DNA from: an uncultured Flavobacteriales bacterium
Lineage (GTDB): Bacteria > Bacteroidota > Bacteroidia > Flavobacteriales_D > Parvicellaceae
Length of the DNA stretch: 64,000 nt
Assembly: GCA_938075455.1 (NCBI GenBank)
Contig: CALJHN010000013.1
Coordinates: forward strand, 1 to 64,000
Direction of reading: 5' to 3'
A program made the translations under genes and the position numbers. Below are positions 51,181 to 60,366 of this stretch, in pieces (positions within the stretch are counted from its first letter, which is position 1; each line of letters starts with the position of its first letter). The notes under the pieces are model-generated. The model saw only the letters and a program-made list of their open reading frames with translations, made no database searches and was not told where the DNA came from.

Positions 51181-51729
51181 TTGGAATTAGATAATTCATT
51201 TATTAAAAAACTAATTAACCAAGATAGAAGAGCCCAACTCGAACTTTACAAAAAGAGTTTTGGTATCCTAATGAGCGTAGCCTACAGATATAAAAAAAAC
51301 GAAGAAGATGCAAAATCATTATCTATAACCTCATTTTTAAAAGTGCTAACCAATATAGAAACTTACAAACCTAGTATCCCATTTAATGCTTGGATAAGAA
51401 GAATTGCCATTAATACTGCAATAGACGATTTTAGAAAAAATTCAAAACATAATTTAATTGAATACAGTGATGAAATATCTACTTATGAGAATTACACTAT
51501 AAATGATTATGATTTAGAAATAAGAGCAGAAGAGTTAAACAATATGATTTTAAAACTTCCAAAAGCTACAAAGTTAGTTTTTAACCTTTTTGCTATAGAT
51601 GGTTATTCTCATAAAGAAATTGCAGAACAATTAGAAATTTCTACTAATACGTCTAAATGGCATGTTAAAGAAGCAAGAAAGAAATTGAAAGAACAAATAT
51701 TAAAAAAACAAAATTTAGTTGAAAAATAG
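51181..51729 (+). CDS. RNA polymerase sigma-70 family (ECF-type) factor
   Basis: 182 residues from a TTG start; no ATG occurs before residue 31. Region 2 spans about 22-90 (LYKKSFGILMSVAYRYKKNEEDA, FNAWIRRIAINTAIDDFRKN), region 4 about 120-175 (LPKATKLVFNLFAIDGYSHKEIAEQLEISTNTSKWHVKEARKKLK). It is followed with an 11-nt overlap by a protein with an anti-sigma-like N-terminus, the usual arrangement for a membrane-signal-controlled sigma factor. Its target genes are not visible; the envelope genes after it are candidates. Confidence 0.93.
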   Translation: MELDNSFIKKLINQDRRAQLELYKKSFGILMSVAYRYKKNEEDAKSLSITSFLKVLTNIETYKPSIPFNAWIRRIAINTAIDDFRKNSKHNLIEYSDEISTYENYTINDYDLEIRAEELNNMILKLPKATKLVFNLFAIDGYSHKEIAEQLEISTNTSKWHVKEARKKLKEQILKKQNLVEK

Positions 51730-53464
51730 CTATAGAAATATTGACGATTTTTTTAAGAATAAGCTTGAAAATAGGGACTTCAAAATGGATGACCAACATT
51801 TGAAAGATTTTGAAAATCAGTTGGATAAATTTAACAATCCAAAAAATATTGATGAGTTTTTTAAAAGCAAACTAAATAAAAGAGAGTTCTCTCTGGACGA
51901 CAAGCATTTAAGTAATCTTGAGCAGCAATTAGATCAACTTAAAAGATTTAATTCGAAATATTGGTATAGTGCAGCAGCTGCTTTGTTGTTATTAATTTCT
52001 AGCTTATTTTATATTAATTATTACGAAAATGAGACAATATTTAATTCTACTACTAATCAACTAAATGCAGAAAATCAGAATTTCAATAATGAGGATTTAG
52101 AAGCTAGTAAAACAAAACCTAATGATGTCAAAAGATCTGATATTATTTCAACAAAAAAAATAAATCAAGAAAATTCAAAAATTAATCAACTAAAAATTAG
52201 CAAATCAAAAACTAAAAAAACATTAAAAATCTCATCCAAAAAAGAAGTTTTAAATACAGTCTCTAAAAGTAGCAGTTCTTTAGATATTCCAAGATCAAAA
52301 ATTGCTGTAGTTTCTAAAAAAACAAATGTATTACTTAAGAAAAATAATTTAGAACACAGTGAGAATAAGATAGATGAATTAGCATTAAATAATCCAAAAA
52401 GTAATTTCATTTTAACAACAGATAAAGATAAAATTAATGATATTGTAACAGACTCCACGTACAATAAATTTATAAATCCATTGATTATAGATTCTAAAGA
52501 AGGTTTTAGTGTAATAAATGATAGTTCTGTAAAAAAGATAAGTGATACGTTAGAAAATTCAGTTTTCATATTTAAAGATTCTATCTCAGATGCATTTTCA
52601 CAGAATCTTTTAGACTCTATTATTAAAGACTCTATTCAGAAAGCACCTGATTCACTTCAAAAAGAAATGGTAGAATTATTTGATTCTATGAAAGTTGAAA
52701 AAAAACTCAGTATCTCATTTTCTTTAGGAACTAACTATATAATGAAACAAAATTCAATATTAGATCCTAGCCAAGGTATGGCGCCTAATCCTCAGTATTC
52801 TCAAACATTGGAAGATTGTATTTTTACATTACCATTAGACCTAAGAGTTAATTACAATTTGAATAATAAATTCTCTTTATCTACTGGTATTAATACAGCT
52901 AGTCTTGGTGAGAAAATAGATTACAATGATGTTCATGAAATCTATATGGTATATGACTCTAATTTTATTGACACCGTTTGTAATATTGGAACATTTCATG
53001 TTCCTTATTATGATATAAATACCAATCAAATGGATACTGCAATTTATTCTTTGATGATGGATACATCATATTGGGTTAATGAGAGCTATGAAGAAGAATC
53101 TTTAAATAATTACAATGTACAAAATAGATATACTTACTTAAATATTCCATTTATGATAGGATACCAATTTAAAATAAATAATATAAGTATTGGATTGAGA
53201 GCAGGTGGTGCTGTAGGATTTAGAATTAATAATAGTAATGGAATGTATTACAATTCCAATATTCAAGGACTTCACAGTTTTAAAGCAAAAAAAACTATTT
53301 ACAATATTGTAATTACTGCTTCTTTAGGTTATCAATTTAAAAATATAGAAATGTTTATTGAACCTAAATATTGGTTTAACTTAACTAACTCCATTCTAAA
53401 ATCAGATGTAGATCATAAATACCATGTTTTAGGTTTAAATATTGGGGTTTCCTTAAAAATATAG
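51719..53464 (+). CDS. Transenvelope protein: duplicated anti-sigma-like motif, one TM helix, linker, outer-membrane barrel
   Basis: 581 residues from TTG, overlapping the sigma gene by 11 nt (next Met is residue 23). Residues 7-38 and 43-74 are a tandem duplication of a 32-residue motif (NIDxFFKxKLxxRxF then DDxHLxxxExQLDxL/F), 18 of 32 identical. A single helix follows (about 82-99), then a Ser/Lys-rich low-complexity stretch to about 340, then a predicted outer-membrane barrel (LSISFSLGTNY, LPLDLRVNYNLNNKFSLSTGI, FIEPKYWFNL). So it can reach from the cytoplasm to the outer membrane and may pass a surface signal to the sigma factor. Inference from layout only. Confidence 0.78.
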   Translation: MKNSYRNIDDFFKNKLENRDFKMDDQHLKDFENQLDKFNNPKNIDEFFKSKLNKREFSLDDKHLSNLEQQLDQLKRFNSKYWYSAAAALLLLISSLFYINYYENETIFNSTTNQLNAENQNFNNEDLEASKTKPNDVKRSDIISTKKINQENSKINQLKISKSKTKKTLKISSKKEVLNTVSKSSSSLDIPRSKIAVVSKKTNVLLKKNNLEHSENKIDELALNNPKSNFILTTDKDKINDIVTDSTYNKFINPLIIDSKEGFSVINDSSVKKISDTLENSVFIFKDSISDAFSQNLLDSIIKDSIQKAPDSLQKEMVELFDSMKVEKKLSISFSLGTNYIMKQNSILDPSQGMAPNPQYSQTLEDCIFTLPLDLRVNYNLNNKFSLSTGINTASLGEKIDYNDVHEIYMVYDSNFIDTVCNIGTFHVPYYDINTNQMDTAIYSLMMDTSYWVNESYEEESLNNYNVQNRYTYLNIPFMIGYQFKINNISIGLRAGGAVGFRINNSNGMYYNSNIQGLHSFKAKKTIYNIVITASLGYQFKNIEMFIEPKYWFNLTNSILKSDVDHKYHVLGLNIGVSLKI

Positions 53465-53496
53465 ACAAACGGCATGGTTATTGAATAGTTTATATT

Positions 53497-54036
53497 ATGA
53501 AAAAATTTAATTTATTAATAATATTTTCCCTAATTTATTTTATATCATTTACTCAAAAAAAATCTTCAGAAAAAGTTAGTGTAGAAAAATCTATTTTATC
53601 CATTCAAGCTGGCTATTTTGGCACTTGGATAAATCATGAATTAAAACTTCACAATCAATTTGCTTTAAGAACAGAAGTTGGGACTGAGTACAGACTAAAG
53701 TTTGCGATTAAGCAAAGTTTTGATTCTTTAAAAAATCAAGTCTCCATATTTTTAGAGCCAAAATATTATTTCAACCTTACAAAAAGAGAAAGTAAAAATA
53801 AAAACATCAAAAATAATGCTGGAAACTATATTTCATTAAGAACCAATTTTAATATTTTAAATAATTTAGAAAATGGGGAAATTTATTTTCATACCCTCAC
53901 TCCTACTTATGGAATAAGAAGAAATATCACTTCACATTTTAACATAGAGCTAAGTTTTGGGTACGGAATAAGCTATTCAAATTCCTTGATTACTCTTGAA
54001 GCCATGCCTTCCTTTAGAGTTGGTTATATGTTCTAA
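53497..54036 (+). CDS. Small outer-membrane beta-barrel protein
   Basis: 179 residues with a signal peptide (about 1-19, SFTQ) and eight predicted beta strands ending in an aromatic residue (FRVGYMF). It resembles the barrel part of the upstream protein (FLEPKYYFNLTKRESKN against FIEPKYWFNLTNS), so it may be a paralogue lacking the cytoplasmic half. It lies 32 nt downstream and probably belongs to the same unit. Function unknown. Confidence 0.75.
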   Translation: MKKFNLLIIFSLIYFISFTQKKSSEKVSVEKSILSIQAGYFGTWINHELKLHNQFALRTEVGTEYRLKFAIKQSFDSLKNQVSIFLEPKYYFNLTKRESKNKNIKNNAGNYISLRTNFNILNNLENGEIYFHTLTPTYGIRRNITSHFNIELSFGYGISYSNSLITLEAMPSFRVGYMF

Positions 54037-54183
54037 ACCCTCACTTTTCACATTATTTCTCGTTAGAATAACAATTAAAAAATCATTATTATCATATGTT
54101 AAAATAGATTTCTCAACCATTTACTATATTTATTTGATGTTTCATTTAAATAATTAAACATTTATTTTAATCAACCCTTAATT

Positions 54184-57100
54184 ATGCGTGAAATAATTTA
54201 TTCTCTTCTGTTAGTCTTTTTTTCTGTAACTAATACCATTCATTCTCAATGTCATTACCTAATGTACATGTACGATAGCTACGGCGATGGTTGGAATAGT
54301 GCTTATTTAGAGGTGAATATGAACGGGAGTTTTGTAGGCAACTTTGATTGTTCCCAGAGTTTTACCCTTGATTCTGTATACTCCACTACAGGTGCCGCAA
54401 TGGAGTTTATATGGCATTCTGGAAACTGGGATAGTGAGATATCTTTCACCATTATGGATCCCATAGGTGATACTTTAATTAATATTATTTCAGCATCAGA
54501 TTTAGACGATTTAGATTTTTTCACCCATACTTCTAATTCCACATGTCAGAGTAATAATCCTTGCCTTAGTCCCAACTTTTTAAATGCTGGAAATATCACC
54601 CCAAATTCAGCAGATTTATTATGGCAAGCTGGAGGAAATGAAACCTCTTGGAATCTAGAATGGGGAATTAGTGGATTTACTCTAGGAAGTGGAACTTTAG
54701 TAAATGGTCTAACGAGCACTAATTACAGTTTAAGTTCTCTTTCTAACAATACTTCCTACGATTTTTATGTTCAAGCAATATGTGATTCCAACACCAATAG
54801 TACATGGGCTGGACCTTATACATTCAACACCAATAATATTTCTAACGGTGCTGTATGTGGCACCTTCACTTTAACACTTTACGATTCTTTTGGAGATGGG
54901 TGGAATGGAGCTTCAGTAGATATATTTATAAATGGAAATCCATTTCAAAACATAACTTTAGCCAACGGAAATGGTCCAGAAATATTCACATTTGCTACTG
55001 ACTCAAATGATGTGATTGACCTAATTTACAATACTGGAAACTTTGATGATGAAAATACATATATTTTATTTGATAACTTAAATAGTCAAATTGTAAGTCA
55101 AGGTGAATTTGGATTTATACCAAATGTTGACCCTGTTAGTACCTTTGGAATTATTGCATGCCCAAACTTACCCCCACCGCCACCTGGACCAATAGGAACT
55201 TGTGGTAGTTTTACGTTAGAACTGTACGATTCTTTTGGCGATGGCTGGAATGGTGCATCTTTAGACGTAATTATAAATGGTAGTCCATTTCAAAACATAA
55301 CTTTAGCCAATGGGAATGGCCCAGAAATATTCACATTTGCTACTGACTCAAATGATATAATAGATCTAATTTACAACACAGGAAGTTATGATAATGAAAA
55401 CACATATAATTTAACTAATAGTTCTGGAAATTTAATAGTAAGCCAAGGGTTAAATGGATTTATTTCCGGAGCTGATCCTATTAGTATTTTCGGCATTGAA
55501 GCATGTACATCTTGTCCGCAACCTACCAATCTTTCTGCAAATACCTCTAGTCCCGGAACCGCTCTACTAGACTGGAATGGTGGTAGCGGAATTTTTAATA
55601 TAGAATGGGGACCAATAGGGTTTGTTCAGGGAAATGGAACTTTAGTAAACAATATTTCTGTAAATAGTTATTTATTAAATGGACTGAATAATAGCACAAC
55701 ATATGATTTTTATGTTCAAGAAGCTTGTAGTGCAAATGAAATAAGTACTTGGGCTGGTCCCTTATCTTTTACCACAGCAATTATAGCTGGTTCTTGTGGG
55801 ATTTTTAATTTAGAACTATACGATTCATTTGGAGATGGGTGGAATGGTGGTTTTATGGATGTTGTAATCAATGGTAATGTTGTATTTTCTGGACTGAGTT
55901 TATTCACTGGAAATGGTCCTGAAGTTTTTCCAATTTCCGTAAACATTGGAGATGTAGTAGATTTCGTTTATACCCCTGGCGCTTTTCAAGACGAAAATTT
56001 GTACAAAGTTTTTAACCAAAATGGAGTCTTGCTTTTTGAAGAAGGGTTAGGGAATAGTACTCCTAATAGTATTTTTGGATTAGAAGCTTGTCCAAGCTGT
56101 CCAGCACCTTCTAATCTTTCTGCCAACACTTCTACAGCAGGTACTGCTATATTAGACTGGATAGGAGGATCAAGTCCCTTTGGTGGTACTTTTAATATTG
56201 AGTGGGGGCCTACAGGTTTTAACCAAGGAAATGGAACTATTGTAAATAATATTAATGGCATGAGTTATTTACTAAATGGCTTAAGTAGCATAACAACTTA
56301 TGATTATTATGTGCAAGAAGTCTGTAGCGCTAATGACTTAAGTAGTTGGGTAGGTCCATTAACCTTTACAACTATTTATTTTTCTTCAGGAAGTGAATGT
56401 GGAGTTTATAGTCTTAAATTGATTAATAATTTTGGTCAAGGCTGGGGCAATTCTTTCGCAAAAGTGAAAATTAATAATAATGTATTTCAAACCTATACAT
56501 TATCAAGTGGAACATCCGAAACTTTTACTTTTCCTTTAGATTCAAGTGATATTTTAGATGTAGTTATAAATTTTAGTTCTAGTGGGGTTTGGGGATCTGA
56601 TTTACAATATATTCTCTTCGACCCAAATAATGCTATAATTGCAAGTGAACAAGGAACAGGAAGTAATGAGCCACCTGCAAACACCTACGGCTACCAATCA
56701 TGTGCAACTGCTCCTTCTTCTCCCAACGACTTTTGCGATATTTATACTCTAATCATGAGAAAAGTTTTTGCTGGAGACTGGCAGGGAAATGTTGAAATTG
56801 AAATCAATAATAATGTTGAATATGTTGGATCTTTTGTTGCTGGCGGATACAGACGAAGTGAACCTATTTCTTTTGGTGTCAGAGGAAATGATGAAGTAAG
56901 GGTTATTGCCAACGGGTTAAATGGTTTTGATGAGTATTATTCTGTCCAGAACGGAGCAGGAGATACAATAATTGATGCAACAAATGTTAATAGTTCCACT
57001 GTAACAGTACAACCTTGCTACTTTGTAGGATTTGAAAATCCGGATTTTAACCAGGATATAAAAATTTATCCAAATCCTACAAGTGATATATTATACATAA

Positions 57101-57285
57101 GTTCTGTTAGTGAAATCAAGAATATAATAATCACCAATGTTTACGGACAAATAGTGTATGAAAATTATGAAACTGGGTTGAATTTTGAACTGGATTTATC
57201 TAAGTTGTCTAATAATTTATATCATATTTCATTTACAGATGCAAATAACATAAGGTCTTCTAGTAAAATTATGGTGAGCCACTAA
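54184..57285 (+). CDS. Large T9SS-secreted repeat protein (DSFGDGWNG repeats with Fn3-like domains)
   Basis: 1033 residues: signal peptide (1-21), six copies of a beta domain beginning Y/LYDSFGDGWNGA.xDVxING (about residues 30, 233, 349, 547, 747, 859), interleaved with three fibronectin-III-like domains (NLEWG...GTLVNGLTSTNYSL...YDFYVQAIC) and a C-terminal type-A T9SS sorting domain (about 957-1033, IKIYPNPTSDILYISS). The first four copies are strict (DxxGDGWN, likely Ca2+ site), the last two degenerate (NNFGQGWGN, KVFAGDWQGN). It is probably a cell-surface adhesin. Copies 2 and 3 are about 90% identical as DNA over roughly 95 bp at an offset of 345 nt. Confidence 0.9.
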   Translation: MREIIYSLLLVFFSVTNTIHSQCHYLMYMYDSYGDGWNSAYLEVNMNGSFVGNFDCSQSFTLDSVYSTTGAAMEFIWHSGNWDSEISFTIMDPIGDTLINIISASDLDDLDFFTHTSNSTCQSNNPCLSPNFLNAGNITPNSADLLWQAGGNETSWNLEWGISGFTLGSGTLVNGLTSTNYSLSSLSNNTSYDFYVQAICDSNTNSTWAGPYTFNTNNISNGAVCGTFTLTLYDSFGDGWNGASVDIFINGNPFQNITLANGNGPEIFTFATDSNDVIDLIYNTGNFDDENTYILFDNLNSQIVSQGEFGFIPNVDPVSTFGIIACPNLPPPPPGPIGTCGSFTLELYDSFGDGWNGASLDVIINGSPFQNITLANGNGPEIFTFATDSNDIIDLIYNTGSYDNENTYNLTNSSGNLIVSQGLNGFISGADPISIFGIEACTSCPQPTNLSANTSSPGTALLDWNGGSGIFNIEWGPIGFVQGNGTLVNNISVNSYLLNGLNNSTTYDFYVQEACSANEISTWAGPLSFTTAIIAGSCGIFNLELYDSFGDGWNGGFMDVVINGNVVFSGLSLFTGNGPEVFPISVNIGDVVDFVYTPGAFQDENLYKVFNQNGVLLFEEGLGNSTPNSIFGLEACPSCPAPSNLSANTSTAGTAILDWIGGSSPFGGTFNIEWGPTGFNQGNGTIVNNINGMSYLLNGLSSITTYDYYVQEVCSANDLSSWVGPLTFTTIYFSSGSECGVYSLKLINNFGQGWGNSFAKVKINNNVFQTYTLSSGTSETFTFPLDSSDILDVVINFSSSGVWGSDLQYILFDPNNAIIASEQGTGSNEPPANTYGYQSCATAPSSPNDFCDIYTLIMRKVFAGDWQGNVEIEINNNVEYVGSFVAGGYRRSEPISFGVRGNDEVRVIANGLNGFDEYYSVQNGAGDTIIDATNVNSSTVTVQPCYFVGFENPDFNQDIKIYPNPTSDILYISSVSEIKNIIITNVYGQIVYENYETGLNFELDLSKLSNNLYHISFTDANNIRSSSKIMVSH

Positions 57286-57692
57286 TTCAATGGATAAATA
57301 AAGTTGATATTTTTTTCTACTTCATTGGATAAAGTATGGTGAACAGGGCAATTGTGAGCAGCTCTTTCTAATATCACCTTGGTTTTTTCATCGTAATCCA
57401 ACGGAAAAGTCAACTCTATATCAATCTTAGAAATTCTTCTTGGGTTGTTACCCATGGTTTTCTTTACAATTGCATTAGTGCCATTAATGTTAATTCCATT
57501 TTTCTCGACTGCAATAGCCATTATAGTCAAGATACAACTTGCCAAAGCAGAACATACTATATCCGTTGGAGAAAAGGCCTCCCCTAACCCATGATTGTCT
57601 TTTGGAGCATCGGTATTAATTTCAGAACCAGAATCTAAATGAGTTGCAGTAGTTCTTAAATTTCCTTGGTATTTGATTTCAAATGTGTTCAT
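57282..57692 (-). CDS. OsmC/Ohr family peroxiredoxin-like protein
   Basis: 136 residues with the two redox Cys of the family, Cys53 (LASCILT) and Cys115 (AHNCPVHH), and the GLGEAFSPTDIVCSALASC core. These proteins reduce organic peroxides with lipoyl or thiol donors. It overlaps the end of the T9SS cargo gene by 4 nt, tail to tail. A -7-like TATATTTA is present upstream, with one mismatch to the consensus. Confidence 0.9.
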   Translation of the reverse strand: MNTFEIKYQGNLRTTATHLDSGSEINTDAPKDNHGLGEAFSPTDIVCSALASCILTIMAIAVEKNGININGTNAIVKKTMGNNPRRISKIDIELTFPLDYDEKTKVILERAAHNCPVHHTLSNEVEKNINFIYPLN

Positions 57693-57767
57693 TATATAAC
57701 TTTGAGTAAATATAACTATATGGTTATTATTTGTTATAATTACTTATTCTAATAAAACAATCTCCAA

Positions 57768-58880
57768 TTGAAAATAAATAAATGGCTTTTAATTTTAATG
57801 TTTTTAGGAAATATTTTGACTTTTCTTTCACAAAATAAAATCAGTCTTGTAAAGTTTGTTGACTATCCCAAAGTTCAAGCTTACAAAGCCAAGAAGAGTA
57901 AGAACTCTTCAATGTTTCAAGGGAACAAAAAAACAAAAAAATATTTTGAAGGTTGGTATTTTAAAATGGTCTCTAAAGATGAACTGTCAATTTTAAGTGT
58001 TATTCCTGGTATTTCAATTTCTGAAGATGGTTCTACCAAACATGCTTTTATTCAAATCATTGATGGAAAAACTGCCAAAACAGAATATATAAGTTATCCA
58101 ATAGAAGACTTCTATTATTCAAAAGATGATTTTTTAGTTAAAATAGGAAACAATTTTTTTTCCAAAGACAGCTTAATTTTAGATATTCAGGGAGATGATT
58201 TGTCTGTAATTGGAAAAATTTACATGAACAACATTACCGAATTAAGAGCTGATAGAAGTAAAAAAAAACAAAAAATAATGGGATGGTACTACAAAGTCCC
58301 TTTTATGGAATGTTACCATGGTGTAGTTAGTCTAAATCATGATTTAATTGGAGAAATTAAAGTAAATAATAGAAGCTTCAATTTTGACAGTGGAAAAGGA
58401 TATATAGAAAAAGACTGGGGGAAATCTATGCCTTCTTCCTGGATATGGATTCAAACTAATAATTTTAAAAATAGCAATTCATCTTTTATGCTTTCTATGG
58501 CAAAAATCCCATGGATGGGGTTTTCTTTTACTGGATTTCTTGGCTTTTATTATGTGGACGAAAAAATAGTACGCTTTGGTACTTATTCCAAAGCAAAATT
58601 TAAAGTATCTAAAATGCAAGAAGATAGTCTAAGTCTTAAAATATATTTGAAAAATGAGATTATAGAAATTAATACCAATAAGAGAAATTCTGGTTTATTA
58701 AAAGCACCAGTAAAGGGAAGTATGGACAGAAGAATTTCAGAAAGTATTGATGCTAAACTTTCAATTACTATTACCAACAATAAAAATAATTCAAAATTTA
58801 AAGATGTATCTTCTATTACGGGACTAGAGACCGTTGGAGAAAAAGAAGATCTTTTTAATAAGAAACAATTGAAAAAATAG
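57768..58880 (+). CDS. Tocopherol-cyclase-like protein, exported
   Basis: 370 residues from TTG with an N-terminal signal (about 1-22, ending LSQ). The motifs FEGWYFKMVS, GWYYKVPFMECYHG and the stretch GYIEKDWGKSMPSSWIWIQT are those of the tocopherol-cyclase-like family (PF14249). Plant relatives cyclise vitamin E precursors; Bacteroidota do not make tocopherol, so the reaction is unknown, and an exported location suggests a lipid-binding or hydrolytic role (the fold is lipocalin-like). It precedes a membrane acyltransferase gene by 7 nt. Confidence 0.82.
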   Translation: MKINKWLLILMFLGNILTFLSQNKISLVKFVDYPKVQAYKAKKSKNSSMFQGNKKTKKYFEGWYFKMVSKDELSILSVIPGISISEDGSTKHAFIQIIDGKTAKTEYISYPIEDFYYSKDDFLVKIGNNFFSKDSLILDIQGDDLSVIGKIYMNNITELRADRSKKKQKIMGWYYKVPFMECYHGVVSLNHDLIGEIKVNNRSFNFDSGKGYIEKDWGKSMPSSWIWIQTNNFKNSNSSFMLSMAKIPWMGFSFTGFLGFYYVDEKIVRFGTYSKAKFKVSKMQEDSLSLKIYLKNEIIEINTNKRNSGLLKAPVKGSMDRRISESIDAKLSITITNNKNNSKFKDVSSITGLETVGEKEDLFNKKQLKK

Positions 58881-58887
58881 TTACTCG

Positions 58888-60069
58888 GTGAATACAATTA
58901 ACACAAAAAAAAACAAACGAATTGCTTCATTAGATTTATTAAAAGGTGCCATTATGATAATTATGGCATTGGACCACGTAAGAGATTATTTTCATTTTGA
59001 TGCTTTTTTCTTCGACCCAACCGATCCAGAAAAAACCAATATAGGACTATATTTAACTAGATGGATTACCCATTACTGCGCGCCTACTTTTAGCCTTTTA
59101 GCAGGGGTTTCTGCTTATCTAATTGGCATTAGAAAAAGTAAGAAAGAGCTTTCCTTTTTCTTATTAAAAAGAGGAATTTGGCTAATATTTATAGAGCTTA
59201 CAGTGGTAAACTTCTCCTGGTTTTTTGACATTCATTTTCAAACTTTTGGTCTTTTTGTTATATGGTCTCTTGGAATAAGTATGATTTTTCTTGCTGCTAT
59301 TATACATCTTAGGCTAAAATATATTTTAATATTTAGTGTAATAATGATTTTTGGGCATAATGCATTAGACTCTTTTCATTTTGGAAATGATATTTTCTGG
59401 TCTATTATCCATGAATTTAACTTTATAGATTTACAAAGTGGAAGGAAGTTATTGGTAGGTTATCCAATAATACCTTGGATCGGGGTAATGTCAATAGGCT
59501 ATTATTTTGGTTCATTTTATGACAGAAATTTCTCAGCTGAAAAAAGAAAGAAAATATTCTTCATAATTGGTCTTTCTTCCATAGTTATGTTTTTAATTGT
59601 GAGGTTCCTTAACGGTTATGGGAATTTAAATAATTGGAAAAGCTATGAGTTAGCTATTCAAACTATTTTTTCATTTTTCAATCCTGCAAAATACCCTCCA
59701 TCAATTTCTTATTTACTAATGACTTTGGGGCCTATATTTTTAATTCTATCAATAACTGAAAACTTAAAAGGAAAAATTATTAATATAATTAGTGTCTTTG
59801 GAAAGGTTCCGTTTTTCTATTACATACTACATATATATCTAATTCATTTATTGGCTTTGATAACTGCATGGATAACTGGCTTTGGATGGGAAAGCTTGAT
59901 AATTAAAGGATGGGTAACACAATCACCACTTTTAAAAGGATTTGGATTTAATTTATGGATAGTTCACTTTATTTGGATTGCTATTGTAATAGTACTTTAT
60001 CCACTTTGTAAAAAGTTTAGTAACTACAAACAAAAGAACAAAGACAAAGCTTGGCTTAGTTATTTATAA
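58888..60069 (+). CDS. Heparan-alpha-glucosaminide N-acetyltransferase-like membrane protein (PF07786, DUF1624)
   Basis: 393 residues from GTG with about ten transmembrane helices. The N-terminal RIASLDLLKGAIMIIMALDH carries the conserved His of the family (MALDHVRDYF) thought to relay acetyl groups across the membrane in the human lysosomal enzyme. Bacterial members are of unknown acceptor. Lies 7 nt after the tocopherol-cyclase-like gene and 9 nt before a small membrane protein gene. Confidence 0.87.
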   Translation: MNTINTKKNKRIASLDLLKGAIMIIMALDHVRDYFHFDAFFFDPTDPEKTNIGLYLTRWITHYCAPTFSLLAGVSAYLIGIRKSKKELSFFLLKRGIWLIFIELTVVNFSWFFDIHFQTFGLFVIWSLGISMIFLAAIIHLRLKYILIFSVIMIFGHNALDSFHFGNDIFWSIIHEFNFIDLQSGRKLLVGYPIIPWIGVMSIGYYFGSFYDRNFSAEKRKKIFFIIGLSSIVMFLIVRFLNGYGNLNNWKSYELAIQTIFSFFNPAKYPPSISYLLMTLGPIFLILSITENLKGKIINIISVFGKVPFFYYILHIYLIHLLALITAWITGFGWESLIIKGWVTQSPLLKGFGFNLWIVHFIWIAIVIVLYPLCKKFSNYKQKNKDKAWLSYL

Positions 60070-60078
60070 AAACTCATT

Positions 60079-60366
60079 TTGAATAGCAATAAAAGAATCA
60101 CCTACTTATTAATTTTTGGGTTAATTATATTATTAATACCCTTAATTGGAATGCAATTATCTAGTGAAATAAATTGGGGGCTTTTTGATTTTATTGTTGC
60201 TGGAATTTTAATTATTGTACTGATTTTAGTGGTAGAAATAATATTTAGAAAAGTTCAGAGCAATAAAAAAAGACTTTGGCTAGTATTACTAATTGGGGTT
60301 TTATTTATTATGTTTTGGGTTGAATTAGCAGTTGGAATTTTTGGGAGTCCATTTGCTGGTACTTAA
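60079..60366 (+). CDS. Small three-helix membrane protein, unknown
   Basis: 95 residues from TTG with three hydrophobic helices (about 7-26, 35-55, 67-88), ending in FGSPFAGT. A small conserved-looking protein of the sort found in many Bacteroidota genomes, without known role. It follows the acyltransferase by 9 nt and converges, with a 4-nt overlap, with the secreted-protein gene. Confidence 0.7.
   Translation: MNSNKRITYLLIFGLIILLIPLIGMQLSSEINWGLFDFIVAGILIIVLILVVEIIFRKVQSNKKRLWLVLLIGVLFIMFWVELAVGIFGSPFAGT

Noticed and set aside
55716-56261. Minus-strand ORFs across the repeat adhesin
   Set aside because: Shadow frames produced by the repeated composition of the plus-strand gene; no start context or family features.
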